Source: an uncultured Ruminococcus sp. (GTDB lineage: Bacteria > Bacillota > Clostridia > Oscillospirales > Acutalibacteraceae). From it: a DNA stretch of 36,550 nt. Where the stretch lies: positions 1-36,550 of the forward strand of contig CAJOFK010000020.1 of NCBI GenBank assembly GCA_905234015.1. The letters are read 5' to 3'. A program made the translations under genes and the position numbers. Below are positions 16,352-24,630 of the stretch, in pieces. Numbering within the stretch: the stretch's first letter is position 1; the number at the start of each line of letters is the position of its first letter. The notes under the pieces are model-generated. The model saw only the letters and a list, made by a program, of their open reading frames with translations. It ran no database searches and was not told the DNA's origin.

Positions 16352-16996
16352 ATGCTTATAGCACCGTCACTTTTATCCTGTGACTTTTCACGCTTCGGAG
16401 AAGAAATTAAGAGAATGGACGAGGCGGGTGCAGATTATATGCACCTCGACGTTATGGACGGACATTTTGTCCCGAATATTACCTTCGGCGCGCCGGTTAT
16501 GAAATATGTGCGCTCATTCACCGATAAGGTTTTTGATGTTCATCTTATGATAAGCGAGCCGCTTAAGTATATTGACGATTTCTGCGACGCGGGAGCCGAC
16601 ATTATCACCTTTCATATTGAAAGCGACAGCAACCCCGTTGAGACTATTAAAAAAATTAAAGGCCGCGGTGTAAAAGCGGGACTTGTAATAAAGCCGAAAA
16701 CTCCTGCCGAGAGCGTTTTTCCGTATCTTGATATGATAGATATGGTGCTCGTTATGACGGTAGAGCCGGGCTTCGGAGGTCAGAGCTTTATGGCTGATAT
16801 GCTGCCGAAGGTTGAGACGCTTAAAGCCGAGATAAATAAAAAACACCTCGACGTGCTTATCGAGGCTGACGGCGGAATCGGTATGAATAATATCGCCGAA
16901 TGTAAAAAAGCCGGGGTTGACGTAGCTGTAGCCGGTACGGCGGTATTTAAAGCGGAAAACCCGAAGGAAACAATCGCAAAGCTTAAAGAATGTTAA
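16352..16996 (+). CDS. rpe: Ribulose-phosphate 3-epimerase
   Basis: Interconverts D-ribulose 5-phosphate and D-xylulose 5-phosphate in the non-oxidative pentose phosphate pathway; soluble TIM barrel. Its 214 residues match the usual length. Signatures: IAPSLLSCDF at the N-terminus, MHLDVMDGHFVPN with catalytic Asp, VHLMISEP with metal-binding His, VMTVEPGFGGQSF (phosphate loop) and IEADGGI with the second catalytic Asp. AGGAGGG precedes the ATG. It is the last gene of the rlmB operon and ends at the terminator 17001-17033. Confidence 0.97.
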   Translation: MLIAPSLLSCDFSRFGEEIKRMDEAGADYMHLDVMDGHFVPNITFGAPVMKYVRSFTDKVFDVHLMISEPLKYIDDFCDAGADIITFHIESDSNPVETIKKIKGRGVKAGLVIKPKTPAESVFPYLDMIDMVLVMTVEPGFGGQSFMADMLPKVETLKAEINKKHLDVLIEADGGIGMNNIAECKKAGVDVAVAGTAVFKAENPKETIAKLKEC

Positions 16997-17000
16997 AAAG

Positions 17001-17033
17001 AAAACGTCAATGCTTCTGCATTGACGTTTTTAA
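17001..17033. terminator. Bidirectional terminator, rpe / TetR
   Basis: AAAACGTCAATGC (17001-17013), loop TTCT, GCATTGACGTTTT (17018-17030) plus one T. A perfect 13-bp stem with A-run and T-run serves both convergent genes. Confidence 0.9.
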
Positions 17034-17048
17034 CTTTACATAAATTTT

Positions 17049-17651
17049 TTATACGCTTACCGCTCGTTTGATCAGCTCGATTTTACGGCTGAGAATTTCT
17101 CTTTCGCGGTCGCGTGATTTTGAGTTTTTAGCGACATTCTGCATAGCACCCCTGATTGCGTCCTCCATAAGGAAAACAACGTACTTAAGGTCGTCGTCGC
17201 TTTTCAGGCTGAGCGCGGACCTGTCTACATAGCCCGAAAGACTCGCGGTGTAATCGTACTCGTGAAAACGGTACTGCATATACTCGGAGATGAGGTCGCT
17301 GTTGAGGTTGGTTCTGTCGGCCATAACGACGATGTCCTTATAACCCTTATCCTCAGCGGTCATAACGTCAAAAATCTTCATCGGAACCTCGAAGATATCT
17401 CCGCCGTTATATACGAGCTCATCCTTAACGTACTCGACCATATTCTCAATCATATCGTTTGTCATAAGCTCAACTAAATCGAGCTTATCGTCAAAATACT
17501 GATAAAAGCTTCCGCGCGAAATCCCGGCGTTCTTTATAACGCTGTTGATTGTGATTTTCTTCTTGTTGCCCTTGCGGAATTCCTTCTTCGTAACCTCGAT
17601 GATTTTCTCCCGTTTTTCAGGGGGCAGATTGTAAAATGTGCGTTTAATCAT
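17049..17651 (-). CDS. TetR-family transcriptional regulator
   Basis: DNA-binding regulator of 200 residues. The N-terminal about 55 residues form the TetR helix-turn-helix (ITINSVIKNAGISRGSFYQYF); the rest is a helical ligand domain without recognisable ligand signature. AAGGGAGG precedes the ATG. No efflux or metabolic target gene is adjacent; the downstream neighbour is convergent and the upstream one belongs to a separate unit. It probably regulates itself plus distant genes. Confidence 0.9.
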   Translation of the reverse strand: MIKRTFYNLPPEKREKIIEVTKKEFRKGNKKKITINSVIKNAGISRGSFYQYFDDKLDLVELMTNDMIENMVEYVKDELVYNGGDIFEVPMKIFDVMTAEDKGYKDIVVMADRTNLNSDLISEYMQYRFHEYDYTASLSGYVDRSALSLKSDDDLKYVVFLMEDAIRGAMQNVAKNSKSRDREREILSRKIELIKRAVSV

Positions 17652-17682
17652 ACCGAAACCTCCCTTGATTACGTTTTAGACT

Positions 17683-17710
17683 ATTATATATCCTTATTTA
17701 ATAAAGTCAA
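17683..17710 (-). promoter_or_regulatory. TetR gene promoter with candidate operator
   Basis: On the minus strand TTGACT (17705-17710), 16-base spacer, TATAAT (17683-17688). The spacer contains an imperfect palindrome, CTTTATT-A-AATAAGG, which would suit autorepression. Confidence 0.6.
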
Positions 17711-17819
17711 GTCCAAATACGCAAAATTCATAGAACGTTCACATTAAATATCGCGAAAATCGCAAAACATTCCGTTTTTCTTCATATTCCCGTCACATTA
17801 GGGGGTTATTATATAAGCA

Positions 17820-17931
17820 CAGTAAAGAAAACAACTTAATTCGATAACGACTGATGCTAATCTTTTTCATTGCATTTTTTCATAAAATCCCTTCTGATAA
17901 ACGAAAGTCTCCCGAGCGGAGGCTTTTGTTT
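17820..17931 (+). ncRNA. Possible small RNA ending in an isolated terminator
   Basis: A rho-independent terminator, AAAGTCTCC (17904-17912) with GGAGGCTTT (17918-17926, one G-T pair) followed by a T-rich run, points along the + strand although no + gene lies upstream. A -10-like TATTATAT sits near 17810. A short transcript of about 110 bases would account for it. The remaining bases of 17.65-18.02 kb show only the TetR promoter and the terminator of the next gene. Confidence 0.3.
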
Positions 17932-17980
17932 TGTCTTTATAAAGAAAAAATATGAACACGCAGGCTTTTCCGATAGAAAA

Positions 17981-18004
17981 CCGCCGGGAAATTCATCCCG
18001 GCGG
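17981..18004 (-). terminator. Terminator of the Ig-like secreted protein gene
   Basis: CCGCCGGGA (17981-17989) pairs with TCCCGGCGG (17996-18004). Read on the minus strand it is followed by TTTTC. Confidence 0.75.
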
Positions 18005-18020
18005 AAATTTATATTTCGTT

Positions 18021-19316
18021 TTAGAACGAGCCTTTTTTATTTTTGAACTGATTAAAGTATAAAACCTTAACCTTTGTTTTTTTATCCACGCGGGAAATCT
18101 TAAAGTTTACATTCTGAGTTTTCTTAGAGGAAGTGAGAGTTTTGGTATAGACGTTTTTGCCGATAGTAAGCTTAACTATATCTCCCTTGCGGGCGTTGGT
18201 AACCTTGACTTTAACGGACTTGGTTTTATTATTGACATATCTGACAGTCTTAACCTTGCCGTAAAGCATCTTTACCTTTATGGTTTTTGACGCTGTGCAT
18301 TTCTGGCTGGTGGTAACGCTTACCTTGATTTTCGTGTTTTTCTTGCAGACTTTAATTTTTTTGGAAAACTTTCCTTTTGCGTTTGATTTTGCCTTATAGG
18401 TTTTCTTACCTGTTTTTATTGCGACGCTTGAGTTCGCCTGAGTAGTACCTGTGATTTTAGTATCGCCGACATAAAAGTCGCTTACTTTAAGCATAGGCAC
18501 AGCCTCGCCGGCTTTTACTGTTTTTGTGTAGGTATAGCCGTCGTCGGTAATAACGGTGATTTCAATTTTATCGCCTTTCTTTACGCGGTACTTCGCCTGA
18601 CAAACCTTATATACGTTGCAGTTCCAGTCCTCTTCCTCGTCGAAAAAGTCGTCGTCCTCGTCCTCTTCGTCATCCTCGTCGTCTTCATCGTTGTATTCAT
18701 CGTCGAAAACGGTGGCGGCGATCGTCTTTCCTTTAACCTTAACGTACGATTTTTTAACTAAACTTGTATTGGAGGTGAACGCATAGCGCACACGGTTTAC
18801 GTCACATATTTTGATGAAGATTTCTCCGTCGCCTAAGGCAATTTTCTGAGTTTTAGTAAGCTCGGCGCCGTCCGATGTTTTAACGTAAATCTTAACGGTA
18901 TCACCTAACTTAGCCGAATAATACGCCTCGAAAAGCTCGCCTTCGCACTCGTCATAGAAAGACCTTCCATCGTAATCGTCGGGAGAATCATCATTGACGC
19001 TTCCTTCTTCGTCATCGTCTAAAACTCCCGGCTCTTCTTCGCCGTCTTCGTCAGCGTCTTCCTCTTCATCTTCTAAAAGAGGATCATCGTAGGGTGTACA
19101 TTCATAATCCTTACCGTTAACGGTTGCGCGTGCCTCGGCGATTTCGCTTTCGTCGGATGTTCCGGAAACCTCAAACACGAGGTGCTTCGGAGCGCAAAGC
19201 AGAATGTTTAAGGCAAAGCCGTTGTTATCGTCCTCCGCACTCACGGCGCAGGGAACGGTCGCGACTGCGCTTATCAGCAACAGTATTGCGACAAAAACTG
19301 AAGTAATTTTTTTCAT
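18021..19316 (-). CDS. Secreted Ig-like protein with acidic loops
   Basis: Exported protein of 431 residues, function unknown. The signal peptide (about 1-27, ending AVSA) is followed by what look like four Ig-like/beta-sandwich repeats. The first two each contain a long Asp/Glu run (about 70-115 and 208-232) at the same place, between a VNGKDYE/VKGKTIA strand and a KLGDTVKIYV/KKGDKIEITV strand. The last two repeats are strongly Lys-rich, and repeat three (ITGTTQANSSVAIKTGKK) resembles bacterial Ig modules of the Big_6 type. The protein is thus highly bipolar in charge. The acidic loops could bind Ca2+. GGAGG precedes the ATG. It is a single-gene unit with an extended -10 TGGTATAAT near 19393 on the minus strand. 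Confidence 0.75.
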   Translation of the reverse strand: MKKITSVFVAILLLISAVATVPCAVSAEDDNNGFALNILLCAPKHLVFEVSGTSDESEIAEARATVNGKDYECTPYDDPLLEDEEEDADEDGEEEPGVLDDDEEGSVNDDSPDDYDGRSFYDECEGELFEAYYSAKLGDTVKIYVKTSDGAELTKTQKIALGDGEIFIKICDVNRVRYAFTSNTSLVKKSYVKVKGKTIAATVFDDEYNDEDDEDDEEDEDDDFFDEEEDWNCNVYKVCQAKYRVKKGDKIEITVITDDGYTYTKTVKAGEAVPMLKVSDFYVGDTKITGTTQANSSVAIKTGKKTYKAKSNAKGKFSKKIKVCKKNTKIKVSVTTSQKCTASKTIKVKMLYGKVKTVRYVNNKTKSVKVKVTNARKGDIVKLTIGKNVYTKTLTSSKKTQNVNFKISRVDKKTKVKVLYFNQFKNKKGSF

Positions 19317-19392
19317 AGCTATTCCTCCGTATTGTTTTTATTTTCATTAAATCTCTGATTTGTCGGTAATACCCCATCATATCACTACTCAT

Positions 19393-19401
19393 ATTATACC
19401 A
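19393..19401 (-). promoter_or_regulatory. Extended -10 promoter of the Ig-like protein gene
   Basis: The minus strand reads TGGTATAAT (TATAAT at 19393-19398), about 75 bases before the start codon. No clear -35 is present. Confidence 0.5.
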
Positions 19402-19442
19402 TATTTTCTCTTGTATTACTAGCCAAATTTTCAGGCGGATAT

Positions 19443-19533
19443 TTGTGCAGTATGCACAAGCGCCTTTCCGGCACGTTTATAAGGGATTAAGTTTTTGCCT
19501 GTCATCATTATTATTTATTCCCGTGCCGCGCTT
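19443..19533. promoter_or_regulatory. Palindromes between the Ig-like gene and the amylase
   Basis: TTGTGC/GCACAA (19443-19448 with 19454-19459) is a compact operator-like palindrome. A second, wider inverted repeat pairs AAGCGC and GGCACG (19458-19475) with CGTGCC and GCGCTT (19522-19533). They may bind regulators of either divergent gene. No known consensus was recognised. Confidence 0.3.
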
Positions 19534-19612
19534 ATGTTACAAATCACCTATTACTCAGCGCTTGATTCCTGATACTTTGTTCGTTATATCAATTTATAAA
19601 ATGCGGTAAATA

Positions 19613-19621
19613 TGCTATAAT
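19613..19621 (+). promoter_or_regulatory. Amylase promoter
   Basis: The extended -10 TGCTATAAT lies 30 bases before the GTG start. A weak -35-like TTTATA lies 17 bases upstream (19593-19598). Confidence 0.55.
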
Positions 19622-19650
19622 CATTTTATAAAATATCAGGAGTTGATAAC

Positions 19651-22600
19651 GTGAAGAAATGCAGATTATTATCGCTGATACTCGCGGTATGTCTCGTGCT
19701 TACCTGTTTTATGGCGGCGCCGTGTTCGGCATCCGCTACAACAGCGTACGCCCCGAACAATCCCTACGGTATCACCGGCTCAAACGACAACGCCACAATT
19801 CTTCAGGCATGGAACTGGAGCTACTCAAATATTGAGAGTAAAATGGCGAAAATCGCTAAGCAGGGCTTTTCCGTAATTCAGATTTCACCCCCAAACGAGC
19901 TGAAAAAAGAAACGCTCGGCCATAATGTTACGGGAGAGGCTAAAAACGGCTGGTGGATGATGTATCAGCCCGCGGGCTTCAGAATTAACCAGAGCACCGA
20001 CAACGCCCTCGGAACAAAGGCTCAGCTTTTAAAGATGATTGACACTGCTCACAGGTACGGCGTGCGCGTAATCGCCGACGCGGTAATAAACCATATGGGC
20101 ACCTGCGAGGACGAGGACGGCATGACCTCCCAAAACCCTAACGACCACTTAACCCCGAGAGCGGCTCAGTTTGAGCCCGAAATCGTAAACAACAGTCTTT
20201 TCCACTATCCGTGGGAAAATATGACCTACGAGTACGAGTGGTCCGGCCCCGAGGATTCCTGTACCTATGACCTTACTAGGAAATGCACCTCGCGTCTTCC
20301 TGACCTTAAGACCGAGGACTCAAGAGTTCAGAGCGCTATCTATAAATATCTCAAGGAGCTTGTTGACGCAGGCATAGACGGCTTCCGTTTTGACGCGGCT
20401 AAGCATATTGAGACTTCCTCCGACTCGGATAAATACAAGTCTTATTTCTGGGAGAATACCGTTTCCGCGGTGAGAAACTACGCGAAGAGTACTTATAATA
20501 AGGACGTGCTCTCCTACGGCGAAATCCTTAACACCTGCGGCTACGGACGAAGCTACAATTACTACTATCCGTATATGAAGGTAACGGACTCCGATATTAT
20601 CGGCAAGGTTCAAAGCGGAGTTATGAGCGGAAACACCTACGAGGCTGTGCCTTTCGGTATGACAAACGGCTCAAAGGAGCAGACCGTACTCTGGAACGAA
20701 TCTCACGATACATATATGACAGATACCGATAAGTGGGGAAGCACACGAAACCTTTCAAAGCTTCAGAGAAATAAAATCTGGGCGGCTATTGCCGCGCGCG
20801 ACGGAATCACCTCGCTTTATCTTGCGCGTCCCTCAAGTCTTACCCAGCAGCTCGGCGAAGCTTCAACAACCGACTGGGCGTCGCCCGAGGTTGCTGCCGT
20901 TAACCATTTTAACAACTATTACGCAGGCCAGGGCGAGTATATCGGAAATAACGGCGCGATTGCCGTAATCGGACGCGGAAGCAGTACCGCAAAGGGCGGC
21001 GGCGCTGTTCTTGTAAACTGCTCAGGCACAACCGCTTCTGCCGCGGGAACACCCGTTGCGACTATGTCTGACGGAACCTATAACGATAAGGTAAGCGGCT
21101 CAACCTTCACCGTTTCCGGAGGAAAAATCTCCTCGGGTAATATCGGTGCGACAGGTGTTGCGGTTATCTATAATGCGCCCTCGTGGGTTCCGGAGACTAC
21201 GTCAACCTCACTCACAGGCGATAAAACCATTCTGTTTACAAATAATTTAGGCTGGTCAAACGTTTGCCTTTATGCATTTGACAGCAACGGCAACACAAAC
21301 GCAAATTGGCCGGGAGTTGCTATGCAGAATATGGGCAGCAACGGCTACGGCAGTACGAACTTTAAGGGAACATTCCCTAAAGGCTGGACGATTATCGTCA
21401 ACGGAAGCGGCGGCCAGACTCAGGATATCCCCTACGAGTCAAACGCCGAGGGCTACTGGCTGGACGGTTCAAAAACTCAGGGAACCTACGGCGAGGTTTA
21501 TGTTGCCACTGCGTGGTACGGCTCAGGCGGCGACGAGTATGAGGACGAAACGGACGCAACCGTTCCGCCGACCTTTGCTCCGGCTTCTACCGCGGCTCCT
21601 CCGACAGCGGCTCCTACTACAACAGCCCCGGTTACAACAACTGCTCCGGTAACAATCACCGCTCCCGTTACAACGACTGCTCCCGTTACAACGACCGCTC
21701 CGACTGTTACGGTTAAGCCGACCGCGACGGCAACGGCTGCATCGTCAACTGCTGCCGAAACGACTAAACCGACCGAGACGCAGACTGCTCCGGCAACCGA
21801 ACCGACCGAAGCAACCGGCACAACTTCCGCGGAAAGCTCATCGGCTTCTGAGCCGACCGAGACCGCCTCGCAGGCGGATACCTCCGAAACAGGCGACACT
21901 GCCGAGGTTACAACCGAGGCAACCGAAACCTGCTCAGTCTCCGATACTCCGGAGAGCACCGGCGAAAGCTCGGCAACTGAAGACTCAACGGCTGCGGAGG
22001 AAATGTGCACGCTGTATTATGCTCCCTCAACTGAAAACAAGGATAAAAACTATACCTATAAGCTGTTTATAAAGCCTCTCGGCGAGGATCCGATTGAATT
22101 TAACCTTGAGCCGTCAGGACTTACGAACAGCAACGGAGCGCCTATATATAAGGTAAGTGTTCCCGCTAAGTACGAAAAGCTCGAAATGCTTAAGTACGAG
22201 GCTTACGACGGCGAAACTTGGATTAGCGAAAACGCGTTCAAGTACGCAAAGCTCAGCGACTATAATAATAAGGTTGTTAAGGACGACGGCGAAGGCTCCT
22301 CGGAGCCCGTTCCCGAAACCTCCGAGCCGTATTCGGGCGCCGATAATCCGTACGGTGAGACTGAAAGCGGTACGGCTCCCGAGTCCGAAACAGCCTCCTC
22401 CGGCGGCGAAGCAACTGCTCCCGATACATCGGCAGAAACAATTCAGCCGTCAACAGGCGCAACCGAGCCTGCGACCGCTGAAACGGTTACGGCTAAAAAG
22501 CCGAACCCGATTAAGTTAAAAGCAAAGCTTAAGTCCGTTGAGGCGAAGAAGCTTAAGGTTAAAAAGCGCACCGTAAAGCCTCTGACGATTAAAAGCGCTA

Positions 22601-22812
22601 AGGGCGCGGTCAAGGTTGTTAAGCTTAAATCCGGTACTACCGCAAAAATCTATAAGAAAATAACCGTAAACGCAAAAACAGGCGCAATTACCTTTAAGAA
22701 AGGTACCTACGCCAAAAAGACTTATAATATTAAGCTTAAAATATCCGCTGCGGGCAATGCGGTGTATAACGCGAAAACGGTCACTAAGAAAGTCAGAGTA
22801 AAAGTAAAATAG
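19651..22812 (+). CDS. Extracellular GH13 alpha-amylase with CBM26-like and Lys-rich modules
   Basis: Secreted endo-acting starch hydrolase of 1053 residues. GTG start with AGGAG 8 bases upstream. Signal peptide (about 1-29); GH13 barrel with region I DAVINHMG (143-150), nucleophile Asp248 in GFRFDAAKH, acid/base Glu291 in YGEIL, and His352-Asp353 in NESHDTY; C domain to about 515; a CBM26-like starch-binding module (about 519-625: TILFTNNLGWSNVCLYAF, NANWPGVAM); a long Thr/Ala/Pro/Glu linker (about 635-785); a small beta domain (about 787-880, YAPSTENKDKNYTYKLF; possibly a second starch-binding module); another acidic Ser/Thr linker; and a Lys-rich Ig-like C-terminal domain (from about 953) like that of the CotH protein. 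No dockerin or LPXTG is seen, so the basic domain may hold it at the surface. A terminator follows at 22832. Confidence 0.95.
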   Translation: MKKCRLLSLILAVCLVLTCFMAAPCSASATTAYAPNNPYGITGSNDNATILQAWNWSYSNIESKMAKIAKQGFSVIQISPPNELKKETLGHNVTGEAKNGWWMMYQPAGFRINQSTDNALGTKAQLLKMIDTAHRYGVRVIADAVINHMGTCEDEDGMTSQNPNDHLTPRAAQFEPEIVNNSLFHYPWENMTYEYEWSGPEDSCTYDLTRKCTSRLPDLKTEDSRVQSAIYKYLKELVDAGIDGFRFDAAKHIETSSDSDKYKSYFWENTVSAVRNYAKSTYNKDVLSYGEILNTCGYGRSYNYYYPYMKVTDSDIIGKVQSGVMSGNTYEAVPFGMTNGSKEQTVLWNESHDTYMTDTDKWGSTRNLSKLQRNKIWAAIAARDGITSLYLARPSSLTQQLGEASTTDWASPEVAAVNHFNNYYAGQGEYIGNNGAIAVIGRGSSTAKGGGAVLVNCSGTTASAAGTPVATMSDGTYNDKVSGSTFTVSGGKISSGNIGATGVAVIYNAPSWVPETTSTSLTGDKTILFTNNLGWSNVCLYAFDSNGNTNANWPGVAMQNMGSNGYGSTNFKGTFPKGWTIIVNGSGGQTQDIPYESNAEGYWLDGSKTQGTYGEVYVATAWYGSGGDEYEDETDATVPPTFAPASTAAPPTAAPTTTAPVTTTAPVTITAPVTTTAPVTTTAPTVTVKPTATATAASSTAAETTKPTETQTAPATEPTEATGTTSAESSSASEPTETASQADTSETGDTAEVTTEATETCSVSDTPESTGESSATEDSTAAEEMCTLYYAPSTENKDKNYTYKLFIKPLGEDPIEFNLEPSGLTNSNGAPIYKVSVPAKYEKLEMLKYEAYDGETWISENAFKYAKLSDYNNKVVKDDGEGSSEPVPETSEPYSGADNPYGETESGTAPESETASSGGEATAPDTSAETIQPSTGATEPATAETVTAKKPNPIKLKAKLKSVEAKKLKVKKRTVKPLTIKSAKGAVKVVKLKSGTTAKIYKKITVNAKTGAITFKKGTYAKKTYNIKLKISAAGNAVYNAKTVTKKVRVKVK

Positions 22813-22831
22813 AACGCAGCGCGTAATTAAC

Positions 22832-22861
22832 GGGGCTTGAAATCAAGCCCCGTACTTTTTT
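22832..22861 (+). terminator. Terminator after the amylase
   Basis: GGGGCTTGA (22832-22840), loop AA, TCAAGCCCC (22843-22851), then GTAC and six T. Element copy B starts in this T-run. Confidence 0.85.
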
Positions 22862-22960
22862 ACTTTATAAGAAATTGCGTTCCTTATAAAGCAAAAAACA
22901 TTTTATATTTCCCGTTCAGTTGAGCCCTGCGTGCGCACCTAAGCGCGGAGCTTTCTTGCT
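22856..22960 (+). repeat. Dispersed hairpin element, copy B (rearranged)
   Basis: Hairpin 1 ACTTTATAAG (22862-22871) with CTTATAAAG (22883-22891) is intact except for an A-C mismatch at its base. The second part begins normally (CCCGTTCAGTTG), but after GCGTGCGCAC it switches to the reverse complement of the distal hairpin of copy C1 (CCTAAGCGCGGAGCTTTC). The hairpin-2 closing arm GAGCG is lost. It lies between the amylase terminator and the end of ldh. Confidence 0.75.
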
Positions 22961-22967
22961 TGCCGGC

Positions 22968-23912
22968 TTAAAACTCCAGCTCGTTAAACGTCTTATCAAG
23001 CAGCTCGCAGGATTCGCTGAGCTTTTTCATCTCTCTTATATCCATCGAGAGGTCAATCATCCTTACCGCGCCGTCCTTGTTGATGATACACGGATTTCCG
23101 ACGTACGCTTTCGGCGGAATAAGCTTGCCGTAGGTATTCTCGAGGCGTGCGCTTACCGTGAGAATTGAGTTCTCGTCCTGCAAGATTGCCCTCGCAACCC
23201 TGCAAATCGCCATACCTATACCGTAATATGTCGCGCCCTTAGCCTCGATAATCTCGTAAGCCGCGTGACGGACGCTCTCCTCGATATTTTCAAGGTCTTG
23301 CATACTGTATTTATCGTTATCCTTAAGCTCGTCGAGAACGGGCTTTGTGCCGAGAGTAACCTGTGACCACGGAACAAATTCGCTGTCGCCGTGCTCACCG
23401 ATTACGTATCCGTGAATATTCCTCGGGTCGATTGTAAAATACTCGCCGAGCAGATAGCGCAGGCGCGCCGAGTCAAGCGTGGTGCCGGTACCGATAACCT
23501 TATTATTGGGAAAGCCCGAAAGCTTCCGCGTTATTCTTGCCATAATATCGACGGGGTTGGTGGCGACTACGAAAATGCCGTCGAAGCCGCTTTGCACAAT
23601 CGGCTTTACTATCGTTTTAAATACCTCAAGGTTTTTCTGCAAAAGCTGAAGCCTTGTTTCGCCGGGCTTCTGACCGACTCCCGCGCAGATTACAACGATA
23701 TCGGCGTCGGCGCAGTCGGGGTAATTTCCGGCGTAAATCTTCATACTGGTTTTTGAGAACGCCAGTCCGTGGTTTAAGTCCATAGCCTCGCCGCGGGCTC
23801 TTTTTTCGTTGATATCGCAAAGCACAAGCTCGTCGCAGAGGTTCTGGTTAAGCGCCGCGTAGGCAAAACTCATTCCCACCATTCCGGTTCCGATTAAAGC
23901 TACTTTCTTCAT
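22968..23912 (-). CDS. ldh: L-lactate dehydrogenase
   Basis: Cytoplasmic NAD-dependent enzyme of 314 residues that reduces pyruvate to L-lactate, regenerating NAD+ in fermentation. The nucleotide-binding motif GTGMVG is at 8-13. QKPGETR (81-87) is the specificity loop with Gln as in lactate rather than malate dehydrogenases. DSAR at 147-150 holds the substrate-binding Arg, and GEHGDSE has catalytic His174. Two ATGs lie in frame; 23912 is chosen because GGAGG abuts the upstream one with no spacing. A promoter TTTACA-17-TAATAT lies at 23953-23981. It is divergent from the transhydrogenase-like operon, a sensible pairing for redox control. Confidence 0.96.
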   Translation of the reverse strand: MKKVALIGTGMVGMSFAYAALNQNLCDELVLCDINEKRARGEAMDLNHGLAFSKTSMKIYAGNYPDCADADIVVICAGVGQKPGETRLQLLQKNLEVFKTIVKPIVQSGFDGIFVVATNPVDIMARITRKLSGFPNNKVIGTGTTLDSARLRYLLGEYFTIDPRNIHGYVIGEHGDSEFVPWSQVTLGTKPVLDELKDNDKYSMQDLENIEESVRHAAYEIIEAKGATYYGIGMAICRVARAILQDENSILTVSARLENTYGKLIPPKAYVGNPCIINKDGAVRMIDLSMDIREMKKLSESCELLDKTFNELEF

Positions 23913-23952
23913 AGTCATCCTCCTTTTTTAATATTATTTACCGTCTAAGTTA

Positions 23953-23981
23953 ATATTAGCATAAAATAGGTGAAATGTAAA
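23953..23981 (-). promoter_or_regulatory. ldh promoter
   Basis: On the minus strand TTTACA (revcomp of 23976-23981), 17-base spacer, TAATAT (revcomp of 23953-23958). Confidence 0.6.
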
Positions 23982-24024
23982 TAAAATTATGGGGTATACG
24001 GGGCTATTATTTACCAAATTTTTT

Positions 24025-24065
24025 ATTTGCAATTCCTTGAAAAAAACTTGCAAATATGGTAGAAT
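24025..24065 (+). promoter_or_regulatory. Promoter and operator-like repeat of the transhydrogenase operon
   Basis: TTGAAA (24037-24042), 17-base spacer, TAGAAT (24060-24065). An inverted repeat ATTTGCAA (24025-24032) / TTGCAAAT (24048-24055) straddles the -35, a typical repressor position. A second -10-like TATAAT at 24090-24095 may be an alternative start. The leader then holds a small GTCC/GGAC hairpin and the GGACGTATTCAA 12-mer shared with rlmB. Confidence 0.6.
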
Positions 24066-24150
24066 GAATAAAATTGTACTTTTTAATAGTATAATGGCAG
24101 ATATGTCCCTTTATGAGGACGTATTCAATAATTAAATTGGGGGTTAGTAA

Positions 24151-24630
24151 ATGGACAAGAAACCTGTAGATTTATCCTTGCTTTACGGCGTTTTAGAGGA
24201 ATATGCCGCGGTTAAGGGTAGTCTTATCACCATTTTACAGAACACACAGGAGATATACGGTTATCTTCCGCGCGAGGCTATCGAGCTTATTTCGGAGAAA
24301 ACCGGTATCGCGACTTCCGAGATTATGGGAGTAGGCACCTTCTATACACAGTTCCGTTTTGAGCCTGTGGGAAAATACCTGATAATGCTCTGTCAGGGTA
24401 CAGCCTGCCACGTTAACTCCTCGGAGCTGATTTTACAGACTATTAAGGATGAGCTCGGTATCGAGGACGGTCAGACTACCGAGGACGGACTTTTCTCGCT
24501 TAAGTGCGTTGCGTGCCTCGGCTGCTGCTCACTGTCTCCCGTTATGATGATTAACGAGGATACATACGGAAGCCTTACACCCGACAAGACTAAGAAAATT
24601 CTTAAGGAATTAAGGGAGGCGGCAAAATGA
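24151..24630 (+). CDS. NuoE-like [2Fe-2S] subunit (StnA/HydC type)
   Basis: Thioredoxin-fold electron carrier subunit of 159 residues. The four cluster ligands are Cys81, Cys86 (CQGTAC), Cys122 and Cys126 (CLGCC), spaced as in NuoE/HydC. It is expected to pass electrons to or from the FMN subunit encoded next. GGGGG lies 7 bases before the ATG. The stop overlaps the next ATG by four bases (ATGA), indicating translational coupling. The pattern NuoE, NuoF, GltD-fusion without a hydrogenase catalytic subunit points to a Sporomusa-type transhydrogenase (Stn). Confidence 0.93.
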   Translation: MDKKPVDLSLLYGVLEEYAAVKGSLITILQNTQEIYGYLPREAIELISEKTGIATSEIMGVGTFYTQFRFEPVGKYLIMLCQGTACHVNSSELILQTIKDELGIEDGQTTEDGLFSLKCVACLGCCSLSPVMMINEDTYGSLTPDKTKKILKELREAAK

